DNA from: an uncultured Eubacteriales bacterium
Lineage (GTDB): Bacteria > Bacillota > Clostridia > Peptostreptococcales > Anaerovoracaceae
DNA length: 64,000 nt
Direction of reading: 5' to 3'
Assembly: GCA_902778585.1 (NCBI GenBank)
Contig: CACYYD010000002.1
Coordinates: 62,001 to 126,000, forward strand
The position numbers were made by a program, and so were the translations under genes. The notes beneath the pieces were generated by a model that did not search any database, was not told where the DNA came from, and worked only from the letters and a program-made list of their open reading frames with translations. Positions 35,959 to 46,161 of the stretch are shown piece by piece (the first letter of the stretch is position 1; each line of letters opens with the position of its first letter).

Positions 35959-38900
35959 GTTCTTGAATGCCGTTGACATCATGAGCTTTATTCTGTTGAG
36001 CTGATTTACTGTCGATGCGCCCGGGTCATAGTCGATAGCGACGATGTTGGCTTTGTCATCATACTGCCTGAGAGCTTTCAGCATTCCCTTGCCGGCAACG
36101 TGATTAGGCAGGCATGCGAAGGGCTGCAGACAAAGTATATTTTTGACTCCGCTGTCTATAAGGTCGACCATCTCTCCTGTGAGCAGCCAGCCCTCGCCAC
36201 ACTGGTTCCCGATCGATATGAAACGTTCGGCATTTGCGGCTGTCTCCTCGATGTGAGGATCCGGTTCAAAGCGTTTGCTCTTTCTGCATGCTTCTCTTGA
36301 ATACTTCCTGTACGATTCGATAAAGCTGAGGAGCATCTTGTTTATCGCCATATCCTTCCAGGTTCCTGAAAGGTTGTTGTAGTTGAATACCTTGTTTATG
36401 AAACCGTATTCGAAGAAATCGATGAATGACGGCACTACCGCTTCTCCGCCCTCGGCCTCGATGGTCTCAACGAGGTTGTTGTTGGCGTTAGGATGATATT
36501 TTACAAGGATCTCACCTACTATGCCGACTCTCGGCTTGACCATGTCCTCATGGATAGGAATGCTGTCGAAGTCTTTGATTATGAGTTCGAGATTCTTTTT
36601 GAACTCCTTCTTTTTGAGGTCCATGCAGTTCTTTACGATCTTGTCGAACCAGGAATTCATGACTGACTCCGCAGAACCCTTCTCGATCTCGTAAGGCCTT
36701 ATCCTGTAGACGCACTTCATCATCAGATCTCCGTAGAGAGCTCCGTATACAAGCGACAGAGCGAGTCTCGGAGTGATCGAGAATCCGGGGTTCCTCTCAA
36801 GTCCTACCATGTTGAAGGATATGACAGGGATCTGCTCCATGCCGAGATCCTTGAGTGCTTTTCTGAGGAGAGCAACGTAGTTGCTTGCTCTGCATCCTCC
36901 GCCTGTCTGAGACATGAACACGCCGGTCTTCTTGAGGTCATACGCGCCTGATTTAAGTGCGTAGATGATCTGTCCGAGCGTGACTATGGTCGGATAGCAT
37001 GCATCATTGTTTACGTATCTGAGGCCTTCTTCTTCCGATTCCTTTGTTACTGCAGGAAGCAGAACGGCATTATAACCGGCAGCCTTCAGTACAGGCTCGA
37101 AGTACTGGAAATGTACAGGCGACATCTGAGGCACAAGCAGTGTGTATCCGTCGTCTCTCATCTCCTTTGTGAAGAGCTTGCGCTTGTAAGGCTTGTTTAC
37201 ATTGCGCGCCCTCTTTCCGAGCTTCTGGCGCTCATCGAGTGCAGCCTTGAGAGACCTGATCCTTATCCTGGCGGCTCCCAGATTTGCTCCCTCATCTATC
37301 TTGAGCACTGTATAAAGCTTGTTGTTCTGCTGCAAAAGCTCATCGACCTCGTCTGTCGTAACGGCATCGAGACCGCAGCCGAAGGAGTTGAGCTGTATGA
37401 CTTCAATATCGTCATTCTGGCCTGCGAAGATAGCAGCCTTGTAAAGTCTTGAATGATAGACCCACTGATCCAGGATACGTACAGGCCTTGCTGTCTTTAT
37501 CTTCCAGCTGACGGAATCCTCTGAGAGGACTACCATGTCCTGCTGCGTGATGAGTTCATCTATGCCGTGGTTGATCTCAGGATCGATATGATACGGCCTT
37601 CCGGAGAGTATGATGCCCTTCTTTCCATGATCTCTCATGTACTCGATAGCTGCGTCGCCCGCCTCGGCGACTCTTCTCTTATAAGCCTTCTGTGCTGTTC
37701 TGCCGGCAGCGAGAGCATGCTCTATCTCAAGGATATCTGTATCGATCCCATAAAGTGAGTAGTCCCTCTCGTCCTTTCCGAGTCCGTAGCTTTCCACGAT
37801 ATTCTCGGTCGCCTCGTTGTCAACGCTGCGGCTTCCTGAGAAGAACTTGGTCATCTCCGTAATGAATCTCTTATCATCGTCGTAAGGTACGAACGGATGA
37901 TAGAACTCCACATCATTATCGAAGAAGTAGTCCGCCATATTTTTGTCTATTACTTCCGGATAAGTCGCTACTACCGGGCAGTTATAGTGGTTTGGCGCAG
38001 TATCATCTTCAACGGCCTCATAATTGATCGACGGATAAAATATCCTCTTTACCCCCTTCTCAACAAGCCATTTGATATGGCCGTGAACCACCTTGGCCGG
38101 ATAGCACGCGGTATCTGAAGATATGGTATCCATCCCGCTCTGGTAGATCTTCTTGTTTGTAGCCGGGCTCAGAACTACGCTGAATCCGAGCTTGGTAAAG
38201 AATGCATGCCAGAACGGATAATTCTCGTACATATTAAGGACTCTCGGGATGCCTATGACGCCCCTCTTTGCCTCATCTTCCGAAAGAACAGGTCTGTCGA
38301 AAAGCAGTTTGTTCTTGATCTTGTAGAGGTTCGGAAGGTCTGATTTCTTAGCCGTACCTCCTGCTCCCTTTTCGCAGCGGTTTCCTGTTATGTATCTGCT
38401 GCCGTCTGCAAACTTTGAGATCGTGAGCAGACAGTTGTTTCCGCAGCGTCCGCATCTTGCGTTAGACGTAGTAACACTGAAACTGTCTACCTGATCAATA
38501 GGCAGGACTGAAGAGCGATCTCCCTCCTGATAGTCTTCGCATGCGATGATAGCGCATCCGAAAGCTCCCATAAGTCCGGAAGCATCAGGCCTTACGACAT
38601 TCTTTTCAAGTATTATCTCTATGGCTCTCAGTACGGCTTCATTGAGGAATGTCCCACCCTGTACGACTACGTTCGGGCCGGTCTCCTCGGTGTTTCTGAG
38701 TTTGATGACCTTATAGAGAGCGTTCTTTATTACTGAGTATGACAGGCCTGCCGAAATGTCAGCGATGGAAGATCCTTCCTTCTGTGCCTGCTTTACCTTG
38801 GAGTTCATGAATACCGTGCATCTGGTACCAAGGTCTACCGGTCTCTTCGACTTAAGAGCTTCTTCTGCGAATTCAGGCACGGTCATGCTAACGGATTTTG

Positions 38901-40263
38901 CATATGTCTCGATAAACGAGCCGCAGCCGGAAGAGCAGGCTTCATTCAGCATAATGCTGCTGATAGCTCCGTCGTTTATCTCCATGCACTTCATATCCTG
39001 GCCGCCTATGTCCAGAATAAAGCTGACATCAGGCATGAACTGCCTTGCGGCTTTGTAATGAGCCATGGTCTCGATCTCGCCGGCATCGATCTTATAAGCT
39101 GCCTGGACAAGACCCTCTCCGTATCCTGTTACGACCGATCTTCCGATGTATGCTTTTTCAGGAAGCTGGGCATAGATCTCCCTGAGGACCGTCCTTACGA
39201 CTTCAAGCGGATCGCCTTCGTTGTTGCTGTAATGCTCATAAATGAGCTCCTTATCCTTATTGATAAGTGCAGCCTTGGTCGTAGTCGAACCCGCGTCGAT
39301 GCCGAGGAAAACAGCTCCCTCTGCTTTTGACATGTCACCTCTGCGGATCTTTGCCTTTGCGTGTCTTTCCCTGAACTCAGAGAGCTCCTCCTCATCCATG
39401 AAGAGAGGCCTGAGATACTTTGTATCTGTGATCTCGTCAGGCGAAGCGTTTTTGAGTCTTGATACAAGTGAGCTCACGCTTACAGCTTCTTCTTTGCCCG
39501 CAAGATAAGCAGCTCCGATGGCCACGAAGTATTTGGCGTTATCCGGGAATACTATGTCTTCCGGCTTAAGCTTCAGGGTCTCGATAAATCTATTCCTGAG
39601 TTCTGACAGATATTCAAGAGGTCCGCCGAGGAATGCGACCTTGCCCTTGATAGGATGTCCGCAGGCAAGACCGGAGATCATCTGGTTCACTACTGCCTGG
39701 AAGATGGACGCTGCGATATCAGCTGTCTTTGCGCCGTCGTTTATAAGCGGCTGTATGTCTGTCTTTGCAAAAACTCCGCAGCGTGAAGCTATAGGATAGA
39801 TTATAGTGTGATCCTTAGCTGCCTCATTCAGACCCGAAGCGTCAGTATTCAGCAGTACTGCCATCTGGTCTATAAACGCTCCTGTACCGCCTGCACAGGT
39901 TCCGTTCATTCTCTGTTCTACTGTTGAGCCATAGAAAGTGATCTTGGCGTCTTCACCGCCGAGCTCTATAGCAACATCAGTCTCAGGTATGAGTTCTTCT
40001 ACAGCTCTGCTGCATGTGATGACTTCCTGCTCAAATCTGATACCGAGAAGATCTGCAAGTGAAAGACCGCCCGATCCCGTAATGACCGGACGTACGCTTA
40101 TATCGCCTTTTTCGTCCATGAGGTCCTGAATCAGCTCGCCCGCCTTTTCAAAGACATTGGACATATGGCGTTCATATCTTGAATAAACTATAGTGCCGGA
40201 TGCATCAAGCAATACAAGCTTTACCGTTGTTGATCCGACATCAATGCCTAATCTGAGTTCCAT
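35944..40263 (-). CDS. Giant acyl-CoA dehydratase activase/dehydratase-like fusion
   Basis: A 1439-residue protein. Residues 1-about 256 and about 317-580 are two BcrAD/BadFG-type ATPase domains (LGIDVGSTTVKLVLLD; FLGIDAGSTTTKAALIN), each with cluster-type cysteines (MNGTCAGGTGAFIDQM and SRCGVF; NEACSSGCGSFIE and GTRCTVF). A cysteine motif CGRCGNNC follows near residue 605, then a DUF2229-type domain (IGIPRVLNMYENYPFWHAFF) and a C-terminal dehydratase-like part (SQTGGGCRASNYVALLRKALKDLG). Activases of 2-hydroxyacyl-CoA dehydratases pass electrons by ATP hydrolysis; this joined form is widespread in anaerobes but its substrate is unknown. It follows rnpB; AAGGG precedes the ATG. Confidence 0.85.
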   Translation of the reverse strand: MELRLGIDVGSTTVKLVLLDASGTIVYSRYERHMSNVFEKAGELIQDLMDEKGDISVRPVITGSGGLSLADLLGIRFEQEVITCSRAVEELIPETDVAIELGGEDAKITFYGSTVEQRMNGTCAGGTGAFIDQMAVLLNTDASGLNEAAKDHTIIYPIASRCGVFAKTDIQPLINDGAKTADIAASIFQAVVNQMISGLACGHPIKGKVAFLGGPLEYLSELRNRFIETLKLKPEDIVFPDNAKYFVAIGAAYLAGKEEAVSVSSLVSRLKNASPDEITDTKYLRPLFMDEEELSEFRERHAKAKIRRGDMSKAEGAVFLGIDAGSTTTKAALINKDKELIYEHYSNNEGDPLEVVRTVLREIYAQLPEKAYIGRSVVTGYGEGLVQAAYKIDAGEIETMAHYKAARQFMPDVSFILDIGGQDMKCMEINDGAISSIMLNEACSSGCGSFIETYAKSVSMTVPEFAEEALKSKRPVDLGTRCTVFMNSKVKQAQKEGSSIADISAGLSYSVIKNALYKVIKLRNTEETGPNVVVQGGTFLNEAVLRAIEIILEKNVVRPDASGLMGAFGCAIIACEDYQEGDRSSVLPIDQVDSFSVTTSNARCGRCGNNCLLTISKFADGSRYITGNRCEKGAGGTAKKSDLPNLYKIKNKLLFDRPVLSEDEAKRGVIGIPRVLNMYENYPFWHAFFTKLGFSVVLSPATNKKIYQSGMDTISSDTACYPAKVVHGHIKWLVEKGVKRIFYPSINYEAVEDDTAPNHYNCPVVATYPEVIDKNMADYFFDNDVEFYHPFVPYDDDKRFITEMTKFFSGSRSVDNEATENIVESYGLGKDERDYSLYGIDTDILEIEHALAAGRTAQKAYKRRVAEAGDAAIEYMRDHGKKGIILSGRPYHIDPEINHGIDELITQQDMVVLSEDSVSWKIKTARPVRILDQWVYHSRLYKAAIFAGQNDDIEVIQLNSFGCGLDAVTTDEVDELLQQNNKLYTVLKIDEGANLGAARIRIRSLKAALDERQKLGKRARNVNKPYKRKLFTKEMRDDGYTLLVPQMSPVHFQYFEPVLKAAGYNAVLLPAVTKESEEEGLRYVNNDACYPTIVTLGQIIYALKSGAYDLKKTGVFMSQTGGGCRASNYVALLRKALKDLGMEQIPVISFNMVGLERNPGFSITPRLALSLVYGALYGDLMMKCVYRIRPYEIEKGSAESVMNSWFDKIVKNCMDLKKKEFKKNLELIIKDFDSIPIHEDMVKPRVGIVGEILVKYHPNANNNLVETIEAEGGEAVVPSFIDFFEYGFINKVFNYNNLSGTWKDMAINKMLLSFIESYRKYSREACRKSKRFEPDPHIEETAANAERFISIGNQCGEGWLLTGEMVDLIDSGVKNILCLQPFACLPNHVAGKGMLKALRQYDDKANIVAIDYDPGASTVNQLNRIKLMMSTAFKNLEDA

Positions 40264-40317
40264 TGACTTCCCTTCGATTTAACAGTTCCGATCCCTATAC
40301 CCTCAAAAAATATAAAT

Positions 40318-40655
40318 CGGGCAGACCGTAAGCCGGGTTCTGTATCTGACGATCATCCATCTGGGACTGCAGTTGCCTGCAGCCTCAAGCGACATACCTT
40401 CGGGCGGGTACGGGCCGCACCACTCAATGCCCTTTTTGTCTTGCTCCGGATGGGGTTTACACGGCTGCTGTGTCTCCACAGCACCGGTGAGCTCTTACCT
40501 CACCATTTCAACCTTGCCACGGCATTAGCCGTTTCGGCGGTATGTTTCTGTTGCACTTTCCCTACAGTTACCTGCGGCGGACGTTATCCGTCATCCCTGC
40601 CCTGCGGAGCCCGGACTTTCCTCATGCGAATGCACGCGATCGCCTGGTCTGCCCA
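40318..40655 (-). ncRNA. rnpB: RNase P RNA (class A)
   Basis: About 338 nt. The 5' end GGGCAGACCAGGCGATCGC pairs with the 3' end GGTCTGCCC. Conserved cores are visible: GAGGAAAGTCCGGGCTCC, CAGGGTGCC-region equivalent, GTAAACCCC, and AGATGGATGATCGTC-ACAGAACCCGGCTTAC near the 3' end. It is the catalytic RNA that trims 5' tRNA leaders. A strong promoter sits just upstream, and a U-rich run with no hairpin follows. Confidence 0.96.
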
Positions 40656-40667
40656 AAATACCTAACA

Positions 40668-40695
40668 ATTATATTCGTTTATACAGCTTTTTCAA
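40668..40695 (-). promoter_or_regulatory. Promoter for rnpB
   Basis: On the minus strand TTGAAA, 16 bases, TATAAT, ending about 12 bases before the RNase P RNA 5' end. It lies right after the trmK stop codon. Confidence 0.85.
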
Positions 40696-40697
40696 TA

Positions 40698-41408
40698 CTA
40701 AATGCTGTTCAGAAGATGCTCTAGATAGCTGAGATCTCTGTACATCCTGTCGATAGTTTCTGACCTGTCAGAAGAACTTGACTTCATGTTTTCGATCTGT
40801 TCTTTTATACTGCCTACCTTCCAGCCTATGCGTCTGGCTGCAGCCTCAGGATCTGTCTTTACCAGTATCTCAGGATACTTCCACCTAATATCGTCTTCAG
40901 GATAAGGCGCTTCCCTGTATTCAGTATTCTCAGACGGAACAGCTGTTATGATCTCACACTCGAACTTTCCTTCCGGAACCAGGATCTCATTTGTTATATC
41001 CCAGCCATGGGTGTAAAGATAGTGTCTGAGCGTTCCGGAGTGCTTTCTCGGCTGGAGTACCAGCTTTCTGAAACTCCGTGACCTGGCGCTGTCTGCATCA
41101 AGGATGGAAGCGATCGTATGTCCGCCCAGACCTCCGATTATAACAGCTTCAGTCTCACCGGGCTCAATTGTCTCAAGCCCGTCACCTGTCCTGAAATCTG
41201 CGGGATCTATATCTATATTGCACAGCCTGAAGGTCCTCTTTGCCCTGGCCAGCGATCCGTCGCTGATATCCGACATTATCACACGCGGCGATACTCCGTT
41301 TTTCATCAAAAGCATAGGGACGTATCCGTGATCCGTCCCTATATCTGATACTGATTCGCCCTGTTCTATCTGCGCAGCAAGCGCGTAGATACGTTTGCTC
41401 AGTTTCAT
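40698..41408 (-). CDS. trmK: tRNA (adenine(22)-N1)-methyltransferase TrmK
   Basis: A 236-residue methyltransferase: SAM motif VSDIGTDHGYVPMLLM, MSDISDGSLARAKRTF, and the conserved AVIIGGLGGHTIASIL, then a C-terminal helical domain. TrmK makes m1A22 in tRNAs, mainly of Gram-positive bacteria. dnaG-rpoD-trmK order is standard for Firmicutes; here the usual Nif3-like yqfO is replaced by rnpB. Confidence 0.93.
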   Translation of the reverse strand: MKLSKRIYALAAQIEQGESVSDIGTDHGYVPMLLMKNGVSPRVIMSDISDGSLARAKRTFRLCNIDIDPADFRTGDGLETIEPGETEAVIIGGLGGHTIASILDADSARSRSFRKLVLQPRKHSGTLRHYLYTHGWDITNEILVPEGKFECEIITAVPSENTEYREAPYPEDDIRWKYPEILVKTDPEAAARRIGWKVGSIKEQIENMKSSSSDRSETIDRMYRDLSYLEHLLNSI

Positions 41409-41420
41409 TATCTGCTTTAC

Positions 41421-42671
41421 CTATTCGAGATAATCTCTCAGCTTCTTACTGCGGCTCGGATGTCTCAGCTTTCTGAGAGCCTTTGCCTCGATCTGTCTGA
41501 TCCTCTCTCTTGTAACATTGAACTCGCGTCCTACTTCTTCAAGTGTGCGCGGACGTCCGTCATCAAGACCGAATCTGAGGATGAGGACTTTCTTTTCCCT
41601 TTCGCTGAGTGTGTCAAGGACTTCTCTCAGCTGCTTCTGCAGCATAGAGTAAGCGGCTGCATCAACAGGTGAAGGAATATCTTCATCAGGAATGAAATCG
41701 CCGAGATGGCTGTCTTCTTCCTCGCCGATAGGTGTCTCGAGTGATACAGGATCCTGGCTGATCTTCTTGATCTCTCTGACCTTCTCTACGGAGATGCCCA
41801 TTTCCTTTGCGATCTCCTCGCTGGTCGGTTCACGTCCATACTCCTGCAGCAGCTGTCTCGAGATCCTGATCAGCTTGTTGATAGTTTCAACCATATGTAC
41901 CGGGATACGGATGGTCCTTGCCTGGTCAGCGATCGATCTTGTGATGGCCTGTCTGATCCACCATGTCGCATATGTCGAGAACTTGTAGCCTTTTGTGTAG
42001 TCGAACTTCTCGACAGCCTTGATAAGTCCGAGATTTCCCTCCTGGATAAGATCGAGGAAGGACAAACCTCTGTTGAGGTATCTGCGAGCGATGCTGACTA
42101 CGAGTCTCAGGTTGGATTCGCAGAGCTTCTTCTTGGCTTCTTCATCTCCCTGCTCGATCCTGATGGCAAGCTCGCGCTCTTCTTCTGCAGTAAGCAGAGG
42201 GACCTTGCCGATCTCCTTGAAATACATCCTTACAGGATCATCGGTCGGGATGTTTTTAGCTGCGTCGGTGACTTCGATCTCTCCTGACGACTTGATGACT
42301 ACTCCGCTCTTCTTCTCGTCTTCTTCATCGTTCAGAAGATCGTCGTCATCGAGCTCCATCTCGAGGATCTCGTCATCATCAACATCGTCCTCAAGTTCAA
42401 GTGAGGTCGGCTCACGTGTCTCGATGATGCTGATATTCTTGCTTTCGATCATGTCATAGATCTCTTCAAGAGTGTCCTTATCGAAATTGGAATCAGCGAT
42501 AAGAGCATTGATCTCACTGTAAGTGATCTCATTTCCGCTTTGTTTCGCGGACTCGACTATTGTGTTTGCTGCTTCTTCAGCCTTGGAAAGTTCGATGTGA
42601 TCACCGTGGTCATCATCGTCCAGATAACTGCTACCGATACCATTCACTTTTTCTTTGATGTCTTCAGGCAT
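41421..42671 (-). CDS. rpoD: RNA polymerase housekeeping sigma factor
   Basis: A 416-residue sigma-70 factor. It has an acidic region after region 1.1 ([23 protein letters not shown]), region 1.2 ([17 protein letters not shown]), region 2 ([26 protein letters not shown] and [20 protein letters not shown]), region 3 and region 4 ([30 protein letters not shown]). It recognises the TTGACA/TATAAT promoters seen throughout the window. The start MPEDIKEK is 8 nt inside dnaG; the longer frame would lie in dnaG. Confidence 0.97.
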   Translation of the reverse strand: MPEDIKEKVNGIGSSYLDDDDHGDHIELSKAEEAANTIVESAKQSGNEITYSEINALIADSNFDKDTLEEIYDMIESKNISIIETREPTSLELEDDVDDDEILEMELDDDDLLNDEEDEKKSGVVIKSSGEIEVTDAAKNIPTDDPVRMYFKEIGKVPLLTAEEERELAIRIEQGDEEAKKKLCESNLRLVVSIARRYLNRGLSFLDLIQEGNLGLIKAVEKFDYTKGYKFSTYATWWIRQAITRSIADQARTIRIPVHMVETINKLIRISRQLLQEYGREPTSEEIAKEMGISVEKVREIKKISQDPVSLETPIGEEEDSHLGDFIPDEDIPSPVDAAAYSMLQKQLREVLDTLSEREKKVLILRFGLDDGRPRTLEEVGREFNVTRERIRQIEAKALRKLRHPSRSKKLRDYLE

Positions 42672-44463
42672 TGCTTTCCTCCATGATTGAATTGATGAGT
42701 GAATCAAGTTCCATCAGCCGTTTGACAAGTTTTTCTATTTCACAGGTCCTGCCGAGTTTTTCCGCAAGCGCTATGCTGTTGGTCACTTCGGCCTTTTCAT
42801 CACGGTACTTGCCAATCAGGTACCCTGCCTTTGTTTCCCTGTAAAAGGCCTCATCATCGGGTCCTGTCTGTATTGAATCAAGCTGTCTGACGAATTCGGC
42901 TTCTTCATCAGGATCAAGCGCTTCGAATATCCTCTTTCTATCGATCCCGCGGGCCGCTGAAGGGTTTTCACTGTACAGCGATCTCTCTGCGAGCAGTATC
43001 TTATTCGCAAGCGCACTCCCGAAGACTATACCGTCTTCATCAAAACGCTTTATATAAGCCGGGTCGTGCATGGCAAGAATGGCAAAGGCCATCTCGAATC
43101 TTTCGTAATACCCAAGGTCACGGTTTCTTACAGACGTATTCCTTACAGCCCGTTCCGTTCCTGCATTGCTGACACGTTTATTAACTGTATTATTGTTATC
43201 GCCACCAGCCTGAATGGCCATGTGTATCGCGCTGTCGGATATACCGAACTCAGACGCGAGCTTTCTGACATATATGTCCTGCTCCACCGGACCGAGAGTC
43301 CTGAGTATAGGAACAGCTTTTTCGATGTATTCAAGCACATCGCGGTCGTTGCTGAGATCAAATCCTCTTCTGGCAAGCCTCAGCTTATAGTCTGGTGCCG
43401 GAGCCGCATTATCTGCCAGTTTCAGGAAGGCTTCCTTTCCGTGTGCTTTCACGAAATCGTCAGGATCTTTTCCGTCGGTAACATTCATTACCCTCGGCTT
43501 TCCTCCGGCTTCAGTGATGACATCTATGCCCCTCAGAGCGGCGTTGATGCCCGCAGAGTCTGAATCGTATGAGAGAACGATATTCTTTGAATATCTGCAG
43601 AGCAGTCTTGCCTGATTAATGGTAAGAGCCGTACCGAGGGATGCGGCGACATTTTTCACCCCGTTCTGATACAGCGAGATCATATCCATGTATCCTTCAA
43701 CGATGATCGCTCTCTGCTCACGGTCTATCTCTTTCCTGGTCATATTCAGACCGAAGAGATTGTTCTTCTTGAGGAATATCTCACTCTCAGGCGAGTTGAG
43801 GTACTTCGGCTTTATGTCAGCTATCGCACGGCCGCCGAATCCTATGACTTTGTCCTGCGTGTTGATTATAGGGAACATGACCCTGTCACGGAACTTGTCA
43901 TAAAGTCCTTCTCTGCCCTGGTTGGCGAGGCCAAGCTTCAGCATATCTTCGTCGGATACGCCTTCTTTTCTGAGATGATCCACAAGAGCGTGGCCTGACG
44001 CAGGTGCATATCCCAGTCCGAAAGCCGTGATAGTCTCGTTGCTGAGACCGCGTTTTCTGAGATACGCAAGTCCTTTGTTTCCTCTTATGCTGAGCGCATT
44101 ATAGAAAAATCTGGCGGCTTTGGCGTTGATCCCGTGATACTTATCATAATCGATCTTAGGTCCGCTGGTTCTTCTCTCAGGAAGTTTTATACCATTCTCA
44201 GAGGCCAGTTTCTCGACAGCTTCCATAAACGGGAGCTTGTAGTATTCCTGTACAAAGCCTATGACATCTCCGGATTTTCCGCATCCGAAGCAGTGGTAAA
44301 ACTGCTTTCCTTCGTTGACACTGAATGAAGGGCTCTTCTCCGAGTGAAACGGACAGAGACCCATGTAGTTCGACCCCGACTTCTTCAGTTTCACTTCACG
44401 GCCGATTATATCGACGATATTCAACTGTGCTTTCAGATCATCCGTAAAGTTGTCGTAGGCCAT
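42664..44463 (-). CDS. dnaG: DNA primase
   Basis: A 599-residue primase. N-terminal zinc-binding domain ([15 protein letters not shown] and [14 protein letters not shown]), TOPRIM catalytic core ([44 protein letters not shown]), and a C-terminal DnaB-binding helical domain. It makes RNA primers at the replication fork. The gene is 3 bases after the dGTPase stop and overlaps rpoD by 8 nt. Confidence 0.97.
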   Translation of the reverse strand: MAYDNFTDDLKAQLNIVDIIGREVKLKKSGSNYMGLCPFHSEKSPSFSVNEGKQFYHCFGCGKSGDVIGFVQEYYKLPFMEAVEKLASENGIKLPERRTSGPKIDYDKYHGINAKAARFFYNALSIRGNKGLAYLRKRGLSNETITAFGLGYAPASGHALVDHLRKEGVSDEDMLKLGLANQGREGLYDKFRDRVMFPIINTQDKVIGFGGRAIADIKPKYLNSPESEIFLKKNNLFGLNMTRKEIDREQRAIIVEGYMDMISLYQNGVKNVAASLGTALTINQARLLCRYSKNIVLSYDSDSAGINAALRGIDVITEAGGKPRVMNVTDGKDPDDFVKAHGKEAFLKLADNAAPAPDYKLRLARRGFDLSNDRDVLEYIEKAVPILRTLGPVEQDIYVRKLASEFGISDSAIHMAIQAGGDNNNTVNKRVSNAGTERAVRNTSVRNRDLGYYERFEMAFAILAMHDPAYIKRFDEDGIVFGSALANKILLAERSLYSENPSAARGIDRKRIFEALDPDEEAEFVRQLDSIQTGPDDEAFYRETKAGYLIGKYRDEKAEVTNSIALAEKLGRTCEIEKLVKRLMELDSLINSIMEESNA

Positions 44464-44466
44464 TTG

Positions 44467-45483
44467 CTACAGCTGCCTCCATTCCTGCGGAACAAAGAGT
44501 TTTTCGTAAAGATTCAGAGCGTACCTATCAGTCATGCCGGAGATGAGGTCCTTGACAGCTACTGCTGTCCCCTCTTCTTTTTCGATCTGTTTGTAGATCC
44601 CGGGTATCTCGTCGGAATGCTCCATGTAATAGCTGTAAAGCGAGCTTATGATGCGCTCCACCTTATCGAGATCAGACACGCCTCTGACTTTTTTTGAGCT
44701 GTAAACATTCTCAAACATGAATTCTCTGAGCCTGTCAAGCGAGCCTGCAAATTCCGGCGAAAGCGATATCGTATCTTTGCCTTCGCTGTTTTTGCAGAGA
44801 TCTACTATCAGATTGTTGATCCTGTCAGCGTGAGTGGATCCGAGAATGCTGACTTCGCGCTCAGGAAGCTGTTCAAATGTAAGGACTCCGCTTCTTATTG
44901 CGTCATCGATATCGTGATTGATATACGCTATCCTGTCGCTTATCTTAACTATCTGTCCTTCAAGGGTTGCCGGTGTCACAGGTCCGCGGTGGTTGAGTAT
45001 CCCGTCTCTTACTTCATAAGTAAGGTTGAGGCCCCTTCTTCTGGACGTGTCTTCTATAATGTCTACCGTTCTGAGGCTCTGCACATTATGTTCAAAGCCG
45101 CCCGGATGGATCTTGTTGAGGACCTTCTCTCCCACATGTCCAAACGGTGTGTGGCCGAGATCATGGCCCAATGCGATGGCTTCGGTAAGATCTTCGTTGT
45201 ACGCAAGTATCCTTGCTATCGTACGGGCTATCTGCTGTACCTCAAGAGTATGCGTAAGTCTTGTTCTGTAGTGGTCTCCCTCGGGAGCAAGAAATACCTG
45301 CGTCTTATGGATGAGCCTTCTGAACGCTTTGGAATGTACAATGCGGTCGCGGTCCCTCTGAAAATCGGTCCTGTACTCGCATTGTTCCTCATCAAACTGC
45401 CTGCCCTTTGATTCTGCAGCATGGCAGGCCAGCGGCGAAAGGAATTCGTATTCTCTTTTTTCGATCGATTCCCTGTTATTCAT
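44467..45483 (-). CDS. dGTPase-like HD triphosphohydrolase
   Basis: A 338-residue HD-domain protein: SKAFRRLIHKTQVFLAPEGDHYRTRLTHTLEV (first metal histidine), AIALGHDLGHTPFGHVGE (HD pair) and ISDRIAYINHDIDDAIRSG. Such proteins cut dNTPs to deoxynucleoside and triphosphate and lie before dnaG in many Clostridia, where they may tune dNTP pools. Exact nucleotide is unknown. I use MNNRESIEK at 45483, 8 nt inside the upstream gene. Confidence 0.85.
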   Translation of the reverse strand: MNNRESIEKREYEFLSPLACHAAESKGRQFDEEQCEYRTDFQRDRDRIVHSKAFRRLIHKTQVFLAPEGDHYRTRLTHTLEVQQIARTIARILAYNEDLTEAIALGHDLGHTPFGHVGEKVLNKIHPGGFEHNVQSLRTVDIIEDTSRRRGLNLTYEVRDGILNHRGPVTPATLEGQIVKISDRIAYINHDIDDAIRSGVLTFEQLPEREVSILGSTHADRINNLIVDLCKNSEGKDTISLSPEFAGSLDRLREFMFENVYSSKKVRGVSDLDKVERIISSLYSYYMEHSDEIPGIYKQIEKEEGTAVAVKDLISGMTDRYALNLYEKLFVPQEWRQL

Positions 45484-46018
45484 TGACGATGTCTTCTTCT
45501 CCGATCGACGCACCTATCATATCGGCGACACGTACGTTGAATCCGTCAAGGTCATAGTCCAGAGCAGTCCTGAAATCGTAGTCAGCATCTTCTCCCAGAA
45601 GCTTTGCCGCTGCGATGTCGTATCTTGCATCCCTGACGCTGGCTTCCTCACCTGTAAGCCTGTTGAAAGCGTTCAGGTCGTGAACATACCATTTTCTGAA
45701 TTTTGCGATCTCTGATGCCAGTTCAGAAAAGTCCGCATCACTCATATCTTCGAAGATCAGGCCTTCGAAAGCGCGGCCGATAGATTCGACCATGACATAA
45801 AGATCTGTCTCGTTATCCGGGAGATGGTCAAGGAATCCGTCAAAATAGGATTCAAAGTGTTCAGCCAGTTTTTCTCTGTCAACAGTACGGACAAGATCCT
45901 TGATGAGGTTTTCTTCTATGAACTCATCTTCTTCGAGCAGTGCGGCAAGATTCTCATAATACTGGAATTCATCTGCCGTATCGATATCAAGAACTTTGTA
46001 AAATCTGACTTTATCCAT
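45476..46018 (-). CDS. Acidic protein of unknown function
   Basis: A 180-residue soluble protein I do not recognise. It is strongly acidic (Asp and Glu far outnumber Lys and Arg), probably helical, and has no signal peptide or membrane segment. Phrases include ENLAALLEEDEFIEENLIKD, HFESYFDGFLDHLPDNETD and FRKWYVHDLNAFNRL. It is the first gene of the run dGTPase-dnaG-rpoD-trmK (8-nt overlap with the dGTPase gene), read from a promoter at 46138-46146, so a link to replication or nucleotide pools is a guess from context. GGGAG lies 10 bases before the ATG. Confidence 0.75.
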   Translation of the reverse strand: MDKVRFYKVLDIDTADEFQYYENLAALLEEDEFIEENLIKDLVRTVDREKLAEHFESYFDGFLDHLPDNETDLYVMVESIGRAFEGLIFEDMSDADFSELASEIAKFRKWYVHDLNAFNRLTGEEASVRDARYDIAAAKLLGEDADYDFRTALDYDLDGFNVRVADMIGASIGEEDIVNE

Positions 46019-46106
46019 CTGCTGCTGACTCCCGGTAGATCCACTTCAGCCGCAAAAAGCATTTATTTCACTCTTTACAGATGATGTGGGAATTGCAGGT
46101 AACTTA

Positions 46107-46146
46107 TGTTAAAATAAACTTTAATTACTGACAGAACATTATAACA
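46107..46146. promoter_or_regulatory. Divergent extended -10 promoters
   Basis: On the minus strand TGTTATAAT (46138-46146) faces the acidic unknown-dGTPase-dnaG-rpoD run. On the plus strand TGTTAAAAT (46107-46115) faces nadK. Both have the TGn extension, and neither has a good -35 at the right spacing. The two -10 boxes are about 25 bases apart and would fire across each other. Confidence 0.55.
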
Positions 46147-46161
46147 CACGGAGTTGCCAAA

